A DNA stretch of 63,652 bases, taken from Tepidimonas charontis (lineage in GTDB: Bacteria; Pseudomonadota; Gammaproteobacteria; Burkholderiales; Burkholderiaceae_C). This document shows, piece after piece, positions 1 to 7,439 of the stretch (position 1 is its first letter; each line of letters opens with the position of its first letter). The position numbers and the translations under genes were made by a program. The stretch covers positions 1 through 63,652 of the forward strand of contig NZ_VJON01000010.1 in NCBI RefSeq assembly GCF_007556685.1, read 5' to 3'. The notes below the pieces were generated by a model. That model saw nothing but the letters and a program-made list of their open reading frames with translations. It had not been told where the DNA came from and made no database searches.

Positions 1-329
1 ATGGTGCTCTCATCCGGCACCACATCCACCCCCAGGTCCAACCCAACAAACCGGGCCAGCAGCGGCGTGTCATACAGGGCTTCCTCCACCGCCGGATCCG
101 ACAGCCCAAACCACTGCTGCAGAAAGTAAATCCTCAAAAGCTTCTCGACCGCAAAGGGTGGACGACCACCCTTGGGGCCTGCCTTGGGCGCATACGGCTC
201 GATGAGCGCAACCAGCTCTTTCCAGGGCACCACACGCTCCATCTGCTCCAAAAACTCACGCTTGCGGGTGCGCTTGGTGCGCAGCTCAAAGCCCGTATAC
301 ATCGGCACCTGAAGACTCATCTGCTTCAT
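1..329 (-). CDS. IS5-family transposase, N-terminal part (cut by window edge)
   Basis: The reading frame opens at the ATG at 329 (MKQMSLQVPMYTGFEL) and runs off the left edge of the window, giving about 109 residues. The N-terminal region typical of IS5-type DDE transposases is visible: a basic stretch, then PWKELVALIEPYAP, then KGGRPPFAVEKLLRIYFLQQWFGLSDPAVEEALYD-type residues that form the DUF772 domain. The catalytic DDE residues would lie outside the window, so integrity cannot be judged. The element end is probably near 380-384, where the outward sequence reads GGAAGGTCTGCAAAACC. It lies just outside the small integrated island and may have removed or displaced that island's outer boundary. 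The family call is from recognition of the protein pattern. Confidence 0.85.
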   Translation of the reverse strand, partial: MKQMSLQVPMYTGFELRTKRTRKREFLEQMERVVPWKELVALIEPYAPKAGPKGGRPPFAVEKLLRIYFLQQWFGLSDPAVEEALYDTPLLARFVGLDLGVDVVPDEST

Positions 330-478
330 GTCGCTATTGTCCCATCCCGGCAGTCAGGTGGGGAGGTTTTGCAGACCTTCCTCAGGGGGTCAAATCTTCG
401 TGTCGCTTGACACCCAGACGGCGTGCGCGTCCGCAAGGCGCCGCCCGGAAACCGCGCCAATACTGGCGTTGCGGGCAT

Positions 479-507
479 GAAAAAAGGCCAACCGAGATCG
501 GTTGGCC
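479..507. terminator. Hairpin terminator at island outer end
   Basis: Perfect 12-bp stem AAGGCCAACCGA/TCGGTTGGCCTT, flanked by an A tract on the left that becomes a T tract on the minus strand. On the minus strand the tail reads CCTTTTTTCAT. The terminators beside the other two ssrA-type sites (7218-7257 and 46594-46621) have the same layout and a very similar tail. Confidence 0.75.
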
Positions 508-515
508 TTGGGGTA

Positions 516-526
516 TTGGGCTGGGG
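516..526. other. Candidate degenerate outer attachment site
   Basis: On the minus strand CCCCAGCCCAA lies just upstream of the terminator, at the place where CCCCAGCTCCACCAA stands beside the terminator at 7268. If this is the outer att site, it lacks TCCA from the core. The match is short and could be chance. Confidence 0.2.
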
Positions 527-590
527 TCTACTGAATCATTGTTGCAAGTCTTTGATTTGCATGGATTTCATCAATCAGAATTTGCGAACC

Positions 591-613
591 GTTCCCCCGT
601 TTGTTCCCCCGGC
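591..613 (+). repeat. Paired GTTCCCCC repeats (distal integrase arm sites?)
   Basis: GTTCCCCC occurs at 591-598 and 603-610, 12 bp apart. The 23-bp block is nearly the same as 7134-7156, upstream of the island integrase, with the same 12-bp spacing. Repeats at both ends of an integrated island fit integrase arm-type binding sites. Confidence 0.5.
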
Positions 614-822
614 GCGGCCTTGGTACCCCGGTTTACCCCACCAAGCTAGGGGCACCGGGAAGCCCTGCCTCCCCACTCTTACCCCAAGCCCCACCCCCTC
701 GCGCTTGCAAACGCGCATAGTCAACCCTGCAACTTTTGCCAGCGTACCCCACCCCGCGTTTTGCCGCTTGCAGCGGTAACTTTGGCGCTAACTTCCACCG
801 CCCCCGAAGGCATCGCCGTGCG

Positions 823-1191
823 CTACGTCTCTTTGCGTCGCTTCGCTGCGGCAGCCCGCGCCAGCGCTTCCAGCGCCCGCTGCCTGCCCTCCGGTGTCTT
901 GGGGCCCGTGCTCATTCCACCGTGGAAGCGGCAGCGCCCGCCCGCTCCATCGCCCAGCGCGATGCAGGGCAGGCCACGGCGGTTCTTCGCCATGCACAGC
1001 CCGCAGCCGTTGCGCTGCGCCTTCTCGGCAGCATGGCGGGCCTTTTCAGGCTCCACCCCCAGCGCCACCAGCCGCTGCACCAGATCGGACGCGGCCTTGC
1101 GGGCCTGTCGCTTGGTTGCGATGGCATCCACCATCGCCTGCAATTGCAGCAGTCGTTGCGCCGCCGCTTTCGGTAGGCTGCGCTCGATCAT
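823..1191 (-). CDS. HGGxSTG-motif small protein
   Basis: 122 residues starting MIERSLPKAAAQ. The start is the ATG at 1191, which overlaps the upstream stop as ATGA; a longer in-frame start exists but would overlap far into the neighbour. The first half is helical and charged. The C-terminal half has Cys-x2-Cys (NGCGLCMAKNRRGLPC) and the signature RCRFHGGMSTGPKTPEG that defines a small family common in proteobacterial prophages and islands. The clustered Cys and His suggest metal binding, possibly nucleic-acid contact, but no activity is established that I know of. It is the last gene of the ATGA-coupled operon that starts with the AlpA-type regulator. Confidence 0.75.
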   Translation of the reverse strand: MIERSLPKAAAQRLLQLQAMVDAIATKRQARKAASDLVQRLVALGVEPEKARHAAEKAQRNGCGLCMAKNRRGLPCIALGDGAGGRCRFHGGMSTGPKTPEGRQRALEALARAAAAKRRKET

Positions 1192-1406
1192 GGGGTCACT
1201 CCGGGGGTGGCATCGTCCGGCCAGCCCCACCGCGGGGGCAGCCCGATTCGGATGCGGAAGCGGTCAATGGCCTGCATGTCCGCGTCAAACTCCGCCGGGG
1301 TCTGATGCTGGGCGCAGCAGGCGTTGGGCTGGGCCGCATCGTGGATGCCGTTGATGCAGCCCCATCGGGCATCGTAGGCGCAGCAGTTGGCGCACGTTCG
1401 TTTCAT
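1188..1406 (-). CDS. Cys-rich small protein
   Basis: 72 residues, MKRTCANCCAYDARWGC..., with seven cysteines, most in the first half (CANC then C, C and an ACCAQH pair). This suggests one small metal site or disulfide cluster. It is coupled by ATGA overlaps to both neighbours: its stop overlaps the start at 1191 and its start overlaps the stop of the upstream gene. It has no signal peptide or membrane segment. I do not recognise a named family. Such proteins sit beside primase genes in phage-derived islands of Burkholderiales, so a supporting role in the satellite is likely but unproven. Confidence 0.65.
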   Translation of the reverse strand: MKRTCANCCAYDARWGCINGIHDAAQPNACCAQHQTPAEFDADMQAIDRFRIRIGLPPRWGWPDDATPGVTP

Positions 1407-1969
1407 GGTTGCCGTCCTTCGGATAGGGGCGGGTTGACCGATGCAGCAAACCCCGCGCAGCGCTGCAACATCAGCACCAGATCACGCGCCAGCGCATCGC
1501 GGGCCACGTCGGCCTGTCGCCAGTTGCCGCAGCGCCAGCGGCCAGCGCCTTGCAGGTGGGCGCATTCCAGACACAGCCGCCGGTCGTCGCCTTGGCGGTC
1601 ACGGGCCACCAGCGCATCGGCCAGCCGCTCGGCTTCGTCGTAGCTCGCGCCTTTGTCGGTGAACCGGGCCAGCCGCGCCATGAAGGCGTCAATCTCCGCC
1701 GTGTTCATGGCCTCAGAGTGCGGCCAGCAATAGCGGTCGGGGTCGGTTGCGGGTGCGGGGTCAGGTTGCACGGCCTCGTTTGCCGCTGTCGCTTGGGGCT
1801 TGATCGCCGCGCCGTCGCCCAGCTTGATTTTTGCGAAAGGGGCCGGGGGGTACGCTACAAAACCTACGAAACCTGCCTTTTCCTCCCCTTGCGGGGGTTT
1901 TGTAGGTTTCGTAGCGTGGGTGTCGGGGCTTTTTTGATTTTTCAGCCGTGCCAGCCAAGCGCCCATCAT
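1403..1969 (-). CDS. Primase-linked phage/island protein
   Basis: 188 residues starting MMGAWLARLKNQK; the start at 1969 overlaps the primase stop as ATGA. After a short basic N terminus comes a low-complexity linker (KPTKPPQ ... GFVGFVAYPP) encoded by a large inverted repeat. The conserved part follows: DRYCWPHSEAMNTAEID, FMARLARFTDKG, LADALVARDRQGDDRRLCLECAHL and WRCGNWRQA. This arrangement is familiar from many Burkholderiales prophages, always directly downstream of the DUF3987/Toprim primase. The paired Cys (LCLECAHL, WRCGNW) may bind zinc. Function is unknown; it is probably an accessory of the primase-helicase. Confidence 0.75.
   Translation of the reverse strand: MMGAWLARLKNQKSPDTHATKPTKPPQGEEKAGFVGFVAYPPAPFAKIKLGDGAAIKPQATAANEAVQPDPAPATDPDRYCWPHSEAMNTAEIDAFMARLARFTDKGASYDEAERLADALVARDRQGDDRRLCLECAHLQGAGRWRCGNWRQADVARDALARDLVLMLQRCAGFAASVNPPLSEGRQP
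1852..1917. repeat. Large inverted repeat inside a coding region
   Basis: Arms 1852-1873 (acgctacaaaacctacgaaacc) and 1896-1917 are near-perfect inverses of each other, differing at two positions, around a 22-bp loop. The repeat encodes the low-complexity KPTKPP/GFVGFVAY linker of the primase-linked protein. It would form a strong RNA or DNA hairpin within the island replication operon. Confidence 0.7.
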
Positions 1970-4536
1970 GCGCCCCCTTTCAGCAGCATGGGGTGGATCA
2001 GGTAGCGCTCGCTGGGTCGGCCACCGGCCGCGCCGGTGGGCACCGCCTCCCGCATCAGCCAGCCGTAATCGGCCAGCAAGTCCGCTGCTTTGCGCGCCGC
2101 ATCGGGGGTGGCAAGTCCCGCCCAGTGTTTGACTGCCACCAGCCGGGGGGTGAAGGCGTCCAACAGCACGCCGTCGCCGTCTGTCAGCTTGCCCGCCTTG
2201 ATCTTGTCCAGCAGCAGCCGCGCCCCGGCGGTCTCGGGGATCACCGCTGCCGCGTACAGACGTTCGGCATGGGTGCGCAGGTAGTCGCCCCAAGCCAGCG
2301 CCCGCAACAGTTCGCGCTCGTGGATCACGTTCCCGCTGTCGGGGGTGTCCACCAGAGCGAACAGCAGCGCCAGCGCCGGAATCAACTTGCGGTACTTGGC
2401 AAGGTGCGACACCAGCGCCGGGTGCAGTTCCTCGCCGCGAATCTCGGTCTCGAATGGTTCAAGCCATTCCACGAACAAGGCTTGCGCCTCAGGGCTGAAG
2501 CGCCATTCGTGGGGGTCGGTGTCGCTGGCCGGTTGCAGTTGGTTCAACCGCTCGAACACGGCCCATGCGGCCTGCTTGGCTGGGGTGTCGGGCCATTGAT
2601 CCACATAGACAAATTCCCGGCTCACGTCGGGCCACACGGCCAGCCCGAAGCGTTGCAGCAGCCCATCATCGCCCGCGCCACCGGCTACGGCCTCGCGCAC
2701 GTAGCTTTGCACCTTGCCGGGTTGGATGCCGCCCAGCAGGGCCAGGCACACGCGGGGAATGTAGTGGGTGCCCCGGATGATTCTGTCCACCGTGTAGCCT
2801 TGGTTGCCGTCGTAGGCTTGCAGGTAGAAGGCCCGGGCCCCTTCTTGACCCTGCCGGTCCAGGCTGCACAGCAGCCCGTGGATTTCGTCGCGGTAGCACA
2901 GCGTGCCCCACGGGTTGGATTCGAGGATTTCGCCCAGCTTTTCCACGGTGGCGTCGTTGACCACGTAGCGCCGCGCCGTGGGTTCTTCGGGCAGGTCTGC
3001 CGGTGTCAGCAGCGCCCGCGCCTTGGCCGGGTCTTTGGCAGCCATGCTCGCTGCCTGTTTCTCGTTTTGCTTGGCGGCCAGTTCCGCCACTTTGCAATCG
3101 AGCGTCCATGCGTCATGCGCTGCCTTCCACTGTTCGCGCTCGATGGCCTCCAGCCGGTGCAGGGGTTTGAGCGCCTCGCCCAGCGCCGGGGACTTCATCA
3201 CCCCCGGCCTGCCGACAATCAAACCCCACAGGTTGGGCACCACACGCCAATCGTCCCGCGCCTTGGGTGAAACCACGGCGCGCGCCCCGATCAGGCTGGA
3301 CAATGCCACCAGCGCCCCCACCGCCGGGAAGTCCGGCGGGCATTGCATCCGGAGGGCAATGTCGGCCACCCAGCCGCGCAGGGCTTGGGGCAGCAGTTCC
3401 TCATCGAACAGGGCCACCGGCGGCAAGGCGTCGGGCAAGGGTACGGGATCGGGCCAGGAATCACCCCCGTACGCATCGCGCAAAGCCAGGGACGCCACGG
3501 GTTGGGCAGCATCAATGCAGGCTCGCACCGCCTCCAACCCGGCCAGCTTGTGCAGGTCGTTGAAGTCGGTGGCCTTGTCGGGCCGCCCCTCAGGAAAGAC
3601 GGGTACCGCCAGCCAGCCGCCCGCCGCACGCGCCGCCGCCGTGGCCTTGCTCATGCCGGGATTGCCATCGGTGCGCCAATCGTCATCGGCGGCCACGATC
3701 AGCCGCGCATCGGGGTACTTGGATCGCAGGGCAAGTGCCACCGCTTCCAGATTGCCCGCGTTGAAGGCCACGGCCACGGCGCACCCGGTGGCCTCATGGA
3801 TGCTGGCTCCCGTGGCGTAGCCTTCGCACACGATCAGCACGCCTTCAGGCTTGCCGATGGCGTGATAACAGCCCTTGACCCGCCCGCCGGGTTGAAACCG
3901 TTTGCCGCCCTCGGGGTCGATCACTTGCAGACTGTGCAGGGTGCCCGCCGTGTCCCGCATGGGGATCAGCATCGCCTCGCCTTCCAGCCTCACGCCGTGG
4001 GCCTGCACGCCCTTGGCGCTCAGGTAGGGATGTTCTTCGGTGGCCGGGGCTGCTGCCCGCCAGCGTCGGGCCGCCACCTGTGCGGCTTGCTGCTGGCGCT
4101 GCGCCGTGTCTGCATCGCGTTGCTGGCGCATGGCTTGCAGCTTGCGCCGGTGGGCTTCGCGCTCCGCCGGTGTCATGGCTTGCCGGGTCTTGCTGCACCA
4201 TTGGCGCGTGAAGCCTTCGCGCCAGCAGCCGAAAGCGCCAGCCGGTACGCCGTCCAGGTGCAGCACGTACCAGCCCGCATCGTCGCCACGCCTGCCGTCG
4301 CTGGAAAAGCGGTGCAGCTTGCCATCGGGGATGATGTCATCCGGTGGCGTCAGGCCAGCGGCCAGGATGGCGGCCCGGAATTGTTTGGTGGGGTCTGCTG
4401 GGTGCAGGGCCAGCCCATGATCAAAGGCTTTGCCCGGTTGCTTCGCCGTGGGAAAATGCAAACCGTTGATCGCCCGGCCTGCCGTGGGGTTGCCGCCCCC
4501 GGCGGGCTTTTCTTCAAGGGTGGGGTTGATCGCCAT
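1966..4536 (-). CDS. Toprim/DUF3987 primase-helicase of the island
   Basis: 856 residues. The N-terminal 230 residues resemble the front part of phage P4-alpha-type and DUF3987 primases, with basic coiled segments. A Toprim-type core is visible at about 233-290 (VLIVCEGYATGAS with the catalytic Glu, then LIVAADDD). The C-terminal half is a DUF3987 ATPase domain with a Walker A-like loop GRPGVMKSP at about 442-450 and the conserved CYRDEIHGLL segment. It should prime and unwind DNA for replication of the small island. The start has a strong purine-rich site (GAGGGGGGGGCA) just upstream, 10 bp after the AlpA-type gene. It is intact and of normal length for the family. Confidence 0.9.
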   Translation of the reverse strand: MAINPTLEEKPAGGGNPTAGRAINGLHFPTAKQPGKAFDHGLALHPADPTKQFRAAILAAGLTPPDDIIPDGKLHRFSSDGRRGDDAGWYVLHLDGVPAGAFGCWREGFTRQWCSKTRQAMTPAEREAHRRKLQAMRQQRDADTAQRQQQAAQVAARRWRAAAPATEEHPYLSAKGVQAHGVRLEGEAMLIPMRDTAGTLHSLQVIDPEGGKRFQPGGRVKGCYHAIGKPEGVLIVCEGYATGASIHEATGCAVAVAFNAGNLEAVALALRSKYPDARLIVAADDDWRTDGNPGMSKATAAARAAGGWLAVPVFPEGRPDKATDFNDLHKLAGLEAVRACIDAAQPVASLALRDAYGGDSWPDPVPLPDALPPVALFDEELLPQALRGWVADIALRMQCPPDFPAVGALVALSSLIGARAVVSPKARDDWRVVPNLWGLIVGRPGVMKSPALGEALKPLHRLEAIEREQWKAAHDAWTLDCKVAELAAKQNEKQAASMAAKDPAKARALLTPADLPEEPTARRYVVNDATVEKLGEILESNPWGTLCYRDEIHGLLCSLDRQGQEGARAFYLQAYDGNQGYTVDRIIRGTHYIPRVCLALLGGIQPGKVQSYVREAVAGGAGDDGLLQRFGLAVWPDVSREFVYVDQWPDTPAKQAAWAVFERLNQLQPASDTDPHEWRFSPEAQALFVEWLEPFETEIRGEELHPALVSHLAKYRKLIPALALLFALVDTPDSGNVIHERELLRALAWGDYLRTHAERLYAAAVIPETAGARLLLDKIKAGKLTDGDGVLLDAFTPRLVAVKHWAGLATPDAARKAADLLADYGWLMREAVPTGAAGGRPSERYLIHPMLLKGGA

Positions 4537-4546
4537 TGCCCCCCCC

Positions 4547-4795
4547 TCATACCGCCTGCAACAGTTCGGCCCGCTTGCTGTGCAGCCGCTTCACCAGTTC
4601 GCGGATTTCGTCGTCGGTTTTGCCCGCGATTCGCGCCGCGCACAATGCCCGCACCTCGTCATCCGGCCAGCCCACGGACCGCTGTCCAATGGGCACAGGC
4701 TTTGTCCAAAGCCCGGCGCGGATCAGGTTGTAAATGGATGCGTTGCTGCGGTAGCCCGCTTCCGCCTTGCAGGTGTCGATTCGCCAAATTGCCAT
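4547..4795 (-). CDS. AlpA-family transcriptional regulator
   Basis: 82 residues, MAIWRIDTCKAEAGYRSNASIYNLIRAGLWTKP. The helix-turn-helix covers the segment AGYRSNASIYNLIRAGLWTKPVPIG, and the following VGWPDDEVRALCAARIAGKTDDEIRELV is typical of CP4-57/AlpA regulators. These activate excision or replication genes of P4-like islands. It is the first gene of a tight operon with the primase, and two palindromic 15-bp repeats (4871-4906) lie upstream, well placed to be its operator. Confidence 0.88.
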   Translation of the reverse strand: MAIWRIDTCKAEAGYRSNASIYNLIRAGLWTKPVPIGQRSVGWPDDEVRALCAARIAGKTDDEIRELVKRLHSKRAELLQAV

Positions 4796-4870
4796 ATGTG
4801 CCCATCGTTAACCGGCTTTGGTCGCCGTTGTTGCGATGGGTCACACTGTCCTGGTTTCAGCGCCTCACGG

Positions 4871-4906
4871 CATCCTAGCTAGGGCGCAGGCCATCCTAGC
4901 TAGGGC
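4871..4906. promoter_or_regulatory. Two operator-like repeats with CCTAGCTAGG palindrome
   Basis: CATCCTAGCTAGGGC occurs at 4871-4885 and 4892-4906, 21 bp apart, or two helical turns. Each contains the 10-bp palindrome CCTAGCTAGG. They sit between the AlpA-type gene and the upstream 257-residue gene, as expected for a cooperative dimer-binding operator. Confidence 0.6.
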
Positions 4907-4912
4907 ACTCGA

Positions 4913-5686
4913 TCACGTCGCCTTGATGCTGCGCCGCGCATCGGCAAACTTTTGTTCAAGGGTGGAGCTTGCAATGCCAGGTTTTCCTTCGTGGTGGGCC
5001 AGCAATGCGGAAATGATTGCGGCTTGAGAATCGTAAACCGACCCCCTTTGCCCGCCGGGTGTGGTGCCCAGCATCAAATCCAGCAGCCCGCCAATGATGT
5101 TCAGGTAGGTGGCTTCCGCTCTTGGGCCAACCTGCGCCTGCTTTTCCACCATTGCCCGCAGGGAATCGCGCTCGCCCCGCAGCGCCTCCATCTCTCGCAG
5201 TTGCGAATCCGCCCACTCTCTGGCTCTTTTCAATTCCGCGCGTGCGGCATCCCGATCCGCCTGCAAGGCCCGGAATGCGTCGGCATTGATCGCCGCATGG
5301 GTTTTGCGCTCGACTTCATCAAACAGGAAAGGGGGCTTGTCAGACGGAAATTCTCTGGCTATCCACTCTTTCAGGTTTTGGCGGGTAACGTGTCTCCGCT
5401 CGGGAGCGACATGGTTGGTTCTGCCATCAAAAGGTTCCCCGTTTTCACGGCATACAAGCAACGCTCCCTTTTCAATCGCTTCGTGTATTGCTCGGCATCG
5501 CGGCTCAAGGCATGGGATATATGGGTGCCGATACACAGCGCGATGCACTTGGGTTGATGCGTTCAAGTATTCCTGAACTTCACCCGGCGGAATGCGGCAC
5601 CAAAGCGCCGCCGCCACTGGAACCGGATAGCGGGTGTAGTAGGACTGGACTTGCTCGCAGCTATCATCTTCCCAAGGCTTTTTCAT
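4913..5686 (-). CDS. Phage-type hypothetical protein with coiled coil
   Basis: 257 residues from MKKPWEDDSCEQVQSYY. The ATG at 5686 follows GAAAGGGGCGCA; an upstream in-frame ATG at 5725 lacks a binding site. The N-terminal half has RYPVPVAAALWCRIPPGEVQEYL and a Cys pair (PCLEPRC). A coiled coil spans about residues 135-185. The C-terminal segment (YLNIIGGLLDLMLGTTPGGQ, SVYDSQAAIISALLAHHEGKPGI, LEQKFADARR) is a recurrent C-terminal module of phage and island proteins in betaproteobacteria. No enzymatic motif is seen. It may act in island regulation or replication. Confidence 0.75.
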   Translation of the reverse strand: MKKPWEDDSCEQVQSYYTRYPVPVAAALWCRIPPGEVQEYLNASTQVHRAVYRHPYIPCLEPRCRAIHEAIEKGALLVCRENGEPFDGRTNHVAPERRHVTRQNLKEWIAREFPSDKPPFLFDEVERKTHAAINADAFRALQADRDAARAELKRAREWADSQLREMEALRGERDSLRAMVEKQAQVGPRAEATYLNIIGGLLDLMLGTTPGGQRGSVYDSQAAIISALLAHHEGKPGIASSTLEQKFADARRSIKAT

Positions 5687-5797
5687 TGCGCCCCTTTCAC
5701 GCAACCCCCTTGCATCAGATGCCAACGCCAGCCGGGTCAGGGTATCCCGGTTTTCGCCCTCGGGGATCAGCCGGGGGCTAGGCGTGGCGTCAAACCA

Positions 5798-7036
5798 TCA
5801 AGCCCGCTTCAACTCGATTACATCCGCCCCGGCGGCCAGCTTGTCCAGGTAGTCGGCCCACCGCTGCATCATGTCCCGCCGTTGCTTCAGGTAGGTCGTT
5901 CGGTTGTAGGCCCGCCCGTTGGCATCGCGCACCGCGTGGGCCAGTTGCGCCTCGATCAGCAGCGGGTCAAATTCCAGCCGTTCGGCCAGCATCGTTCGCG
6001 CCGTGGCTCGGAACCCGTGCCAGGTCTGAATGTCGGGGGTGTAGCCCATCGCTATCAGGGCAACCCGCACGCTGTTTTCCGATATGGGCCGGTCACGCTG
6101 GCGCTCGCCGGGGAACACCAGCCCGGTGGATTCGGTGTAGGGCTTGAGGATTTCCAGGATGCGCACCGCCTGGGTGGGCAGGGGCACCAAATGCGGGTCG
6201 CCGTGCTCTTTGCCGTCCTTGCGCCGTTTCATTCTGGCCGCCGGAATCGTCCACATGGCGTTTTCCAGGTCGATTTCCTCCCAGCGTGCCGCCCGTAGCT
6301 CGCCGGGGCGCTGGAACAGCATCGGGGCCAGTTGCAGCGCGGCCCGCACCACAGGCCCGCCCTTGTAGCCCTTGATCGCCCGCAGCAGTTCACCCAGCCG
6401 CACCGGGTCTGTGATCGCGGCAAAGTGCTTGCCTCGATAGGGCGACAAGGCCCCCTTCAGGTCAACCGTAATGTCCCGGTTCACGCGGCCCGTGGCAACC
6501 CCATAGCGCCACACCTGACGCGCCAGCATCAGCCCCCGGTCGGCGGTTTCGATGGCCCCTCGTTCCTCGACCTTGCGCAGCGCTGCCAGCAGTTCCACCG
6601 GCTCAATGTCGGCCAGCCGTCGTTCCCCCAGCCAGGGGAACAGATCGCGCTCAAGCTGGCGCTTGGCTCGTACCGCGTGGGCTTCGCTCCAATGGGGTTC
6701 CTGTTTCTCGAACCATTCCAGGGCCACCACTTTGAAGGTATCCCCCGCCGGGTTCACGGCCTTGAGCTTTTCCACCTTCTTGGCTTGTATGGGGTCGATC
6801 CCCTGGGCCTTTTGCAGCTTCGCCGCGTCCCGTGCCCGCCGCGCAGCGGTCAGGCTCACCGCGGGGTAACTGCCCAGCGCCAGCCGGTATTCCTTGCCCG
6901 CGCTGCGGTACTTGAGAAACCAGCGCTTTGACCCCGCCGGGGACACTTCCAGGTAAAGCCCGCCGGAATCGGCCAGCCGTGCGCGTGGCTTACCGGGGGG
7001 ACAAACAGCGTTTTTGCATTGGGCATCGGTCAACAT
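5798..7036 (-). CDS. P4-type tyrosine integrase of the small island
   Basis: 412 residues. The N-terminal DUF4102 arm-binding domain (LTDAQCKNAVCPPGKPRARLADSGGLYLEV) is followed by a core-binding domain and a C-terminal catalytic domain. That domain has the arginine of QRPGELRAARWEEID (about 243-255), HGFRATARTML (about 340-350), the second His in EAQLAHAVR, and the tyrosine region RAYNRTTYLKQRRDMM. It catalyses site-specific insertion and excision at ssrA. It reads away from the 15-bp ssrA end copy at 7268-7282, 230 bp upstream, exactly as the second integrase does relative to ssrA itself. Five GTTCCCCC repeats lie between the gene and the att site. Confidence 0.95.
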   Translation of the reverse strand: MLTDAQCKNAVCPPGKPRARLADSGGLYLEVSPAGSKRWFLKYRSAGKEYRLALGSYPAVSLTAARRARDAAKLQKAQGIDPIQAKKVEKLKAVNPAGDTFKVVALEWFEKQEPHWSEAHAVRAKRQLERDLFPWLGERRLADIEPVELLAALRKVEERGAIETADRGLMLARQVWRYGVATGRVNRDITVDLKGALSPYRGKHFAAITDPVRLGELLRAIKGYKGGPVVRAALQLAPMLFQRPGELRAARWEEIDLENAMWTIPAARMKRRKDGKEHGDPHLVPLPTQAVRILEILKPYTESTGLVFPGERQRDRPISENSVRVALIAMGYTPDIQTWHGFRATARTMLAERLEFDPLLIEAQLAHAVRDANGRAYNRTTYLKQRRDMMQRWADYLDKLAAGADVIELKRA

Positions 7037-7056
7037 GGGGGCACCTTTTCAACCCT

Positions 7057-7156
7057 GTTCCCCCGTTTGCTAGGGGCCTTGTTCCCCCACCCTGGGGGAT
7101 TTTGTTCCCCCATGCGGGGGAAAAACCGGGTTTGTTCCCCCGTATGTTCCCCCGCC
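7057..7156 (+). repeat. Five GTTCCCCC repeats (integrase arm sites?)
   Basis: GTTCCCCC begins at 7057, 7081, 7104, 7134 and 7146. They lie directly upstream of the integrase, between it and the att core. The last two, 12 bp apart, match the pair at 591-613 at the other end of the island in 20 of 23 positions. This is the layout of arm-type sites for a DUF4102 integrase. Confidence 0.6.
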
Positions 7157-7217
7157 TCGCTCTGGCTGTCAATGGCTTTTCTTGTTCACGCCTGCACAGC
7201 AAGCCCTTGATTTCCCA

Positions 7218-7257
7218 ATGAAAAAGGCCGCTAGGTGGTCATTCCTAGCGGCCTTTA
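7218..7257. terminator. Hairpin terminator beside internal att site
   Basis: AAAGGCCGCTAGG/CCTAGCGGCCTTT stem of 13 bp with an 8-base loop; on the minus strand it ends in CCTTTTTCATTG. It lies just past the ssrA 3'-end copy, so it would terminate transcription arriving from a restored ssrA. Confidence 0.8.
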
Positions 7258-7267
7258 AACAGGGTGT

Positions 7268-7282
7268 TGGTGGAGCTGGGGG
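7268..7282. other. Internal attachment site (ssrA 3'-end copy)
   Basis: TGGTGGAGCTGGGGG is identical to the last 15 bases of ssrA (46641-46655) in the same orientation. It marks the junction between the conjugative element to the right and the small island to the left. Each element has its integrase next to the right-hand copy. Confidence 0.85.
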
Positions 7283-7439
7283 CCGTCTTATATCGATATT
7301 AAGTAATTGTTTTTTCTAGGCTTTACGAAGCCCCCAATAAGCCGTACCCACTGCCATACCCTGATAGAAACTTTCAAACCAAAATCGGCTCCCGTAAGCG
7401 TCGTCTTATTGATTCTTTCTTCCCCCGCCTCCGGGGGGT
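7283..7439. other. Relaxase upstream region, possible oriT
   Basis: 157 bp between the att site and the relaxase. It is AT-rich, with a small hairpin GGCTT-tacg-AAGCC near 7319 and a TAAGcgtcgtCTTA repeat near 7396. oriT commonly sits beside the relaxase gene, but no known nic sequence is recognisable, so this is positional inference only. Confidence 0.3.
7415..7433 (+). promoter_or_regulatory. Weak copy of the element-wide motif before the relaxase
   Basis: cTTTCTTCC-cccg-CCTCcg matches ATTTCTTCC-N4-CCTCTA at all but three of the fixed positions. Its end is 6 bases from the relaxase ATG, the same gap as at the AlpA-type gene at 41726. Confidence 0.4.

Larger units (their letters stand above)
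330..822. other. Non-coding left end of the small island
   Basis: No credible gene is seen here. The stretch holds the presumed IS terminus (about 365-384), a perfect hairpin terminator (479-507), a weak candidate attachment-site remnant (516-526) and a pair of GTTCCCCC repeats (591-610) matching those beside the island integrase. The open frames that cross it have no family resemblance and no ribosome binding site. Confidence 0.6.

Noticed and set aside
516-526. Firm call of an outer att site for the small island
   Set aside because: Only CCCCAGC and a gapped extension match the 15-bp core; listed with low confidence.
407-779. Two short plus-strand frames at the left end
   Set aside because: They cross a hairpin terminator and repeat region, have no ribosome binding site and no family likeness.
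1970-2293. N-terminal extension of the primase-linked protein
   Set aside because: The ATGA overlap at 1969 and the loss of sensible sequence upstream show that the start lies at 1969.
1948-4878. Two long plus-strand frames over the primase-helicase
   Set aside because: Opposite to a protein with clear Toprim and ATPase motifs; no own features.
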